Source: Kosakonia sp. SMBL-WEM22
GTDB lineage: Bacteria; Pseudomonadota; Gammaproteobacteria; Enterobacterales; Enterobacteriaceae
NCBI RefSeq assembly: GCF_014490785.1
Contig: NZ_CP051488.1
Location: 1,612,001-1,676,000, forward strand
Reading direction: 5' to 3'
DNA length: 64,000 nt
Shown here: piece after piece, positions 63,216 to 64,000 of the stretch
Layout: every line of letters starts with the position of its first letter
Numbering within the stretch: the stretch's first letter is position 1
Notes under the pieces: generated by a model
The model's input: the letters and a program-made list of their open reading frames with translations, nothing else
What the model was told of the DNA's origin: nothing
Database searches by the model: none
Made by a program: the position numbers and the translations under genes

Positions 63216-64000
63216 ATGTCTGAGACAAAAATCACGCCGAAAATGCAGTTATTCGTCGATAAGTTCGTGGAGTTCTCCGCCCGCCTGGCAAATCAGGTGC
63301 ATCTGCGATCCCTGCGCGACGCGTTCGCGGCAGTGATGCCGATCTTCATCCTCGCCGGGCTGGCGGTACTGATCAATAACGTCATTTTCCCCTGGGTGCT
63401 GGAGGGGGAGACGCTGGCACGCTTTAAGGTGTGGGGCGAAGCGGTCATTAACGGCACGCTGAATATCGCGGCCCTGTTGATTGCGCCAATGACCGCCTGG
63501 TCGCTGGCGCGCAATAAGAACTTCGAAAACCCGGTCTCAGCGGTGGTCATTGCGATTGCCAGTTTTATCATCATGATGCCGATGCAGCTCGATGTGGTGC
63601 CGGTGGGAAGTAAAACGACGGTGAGCGTCGCGCAGATGCTGTCGTTTGCCAATATCGGCACCACCGGCATTTTCGCCGGAGTGATTATCGGCCTGCTCTC
63701 GACGGAGCTCTTTATCCGTGTCGCCAGCGTGAAGCGCTTCTCCATTTCGCTTGGCGACAATGTGCCGTCGGCGGTGGGGCAATCCTTCTCGGCGCTGATC
63801 CCGACCATCATCACCCTGTCGATCTTCGCGATGATGGCAGCGCTGCTGGCGAACCTGCTGCACACGGATTTGATCCATCTCATTACCACCCTGATCCAGC
63901 AGCCGCTGCGCCAGATCAACACCAGCCTGCCGGGCACGCTCTTTATCTACAGCTTCGGTAACTTCCTCTTTACGCTCGGTATTCACCAGACGGTGGTTAA
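63216..64000 (+). CDS. PTS EIIC, cellobiose/lactose family (3' part missing)
   Basis: The start ATG at 63216 follows AGAGGG; 261 codons are visible before the window ends. The protein opens MSETKITPKMQLFVDKFVEF and has hydrophobic segments (FAAVMPIFILAGLAVLINNV, PVSAVVIAIASFIIMMPMQL) typical of CelB/ChbC-type EIIC subunits that carry cellobiose or related beta-glucosides. Separate EIIA and EIIB genes must lie elsewhere. Confidence 0.9.
   Translation, partial: MSETKITPKMQLFVDKFVEFSARLANQVHLRSLRDAFAAVMPIFILAGLAVLINNVIFPWVLEGETLARFKVWGEAVINGTLNIAALLIAPMTAWSLARNKNFENPVSAVVIAIASFIIMMPMQLDVVPVGSKTTVSVAQMLSFANIGTTGIFAGVIIGLLSTELFIRVASVKRFSISLGDNVPSAVGQSFSALIPTIITLSIFAMMAALLANLLHTDLIHLITTLIQQPLRQINTSLPGTLFIYSFGNFLFTLGIHQTVV

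Noticed and set aside
61843..63228. 461-codon open frame on the minus strand opposite the GH1 gene
   Set aside because: It lies fully over the GH1 gene, has a composition typical of antisense shadows (rich in His, Val, Ala), no family motif, and the GH1 catalytic motifs on the plus strand are clear.

Overview
The window is a piece of an Enterobacteriaceae chromosome, probably of the Enterobacter/Kosakonia/Leclercia kind. The left flank has the gene order familiar from Escherichia coli near minute 18 (rlmF, mscM, glnQPH, dps, rhtA, ompX, opgE, mntS, mntR, ybiR), with proteins close to their E. coli counterparts in length and sequence. After ybiR the order departs from E. coli: an EmrAB-type pump with its own outer-membrane factor, then an aldo/keto reductase. 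The right flank (from about 61725) is a GH1 6-phospho-beta-glucosidase and a cellobiose-family PTS EIIC that runs off the window. Both flanks are GC-rich.

The flanks are separated by one large mobile element, the main discovery here. A Tn7-like transposon of 43,605 bp runs from 18115 to 61719. Its two ends carry a 32-bp terminal inverted repeat (29 of 32 positions identical, beginning TGT and ending ACA). They are bracketed by a perfect 5-bp target duplication GCGTC (18110-18114 and 61720-61724). Extra TnsB-like repeats built around AGTTATG lie just inside both ends. The transposition genes tnsA, tnsB, tnsC and a tniQ/tnsD-like gene sit in one overlapping operon reading inward from the right end, as in Tn7. 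A second, convergent TniQ-family gene lies next to them.

The cargo (about 18.4-54 kb) is more AT-rich overall and mosaic. From left to right it holds an orphan HipB-like regulator with three operator copies; a beta-glucoside PTS/glucosidase pair behind a BglG-type antiterminator RNA target but with no antiterminator gene; a nimR/nimT efflux pair; an NhaC-type transporter, a YheO/DauR-type regulator, RidA and a MalY/PatB-type C-S lyase; two divergent Fur-like regulators; an fsr-like exporter; an MFS/AraC pair; and a complete fhuACDB-like ferric-siderophore operon. It continues with a small ORF, an FAD monooxygenase and a second lpxC; a LysR-centred oxidoreductase cluster of nine genes; a Gabija anti-phage system (gajA, gajB); and a decayed IS3-family element.

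Taken together, several cargo genes fit protection against natural antibiotics: a target duplicate (LpxC), drug exporters (Fsr-like, NimT-like, other MFS) and an FAD monooxygenase. Others serve iron piracy, plant beta-glucoside use and phage defence. This theme is inference; the transposon ends, target duplication and gene families are read from the sequence. No tRNA, rRNA or CRISPR array was seen.
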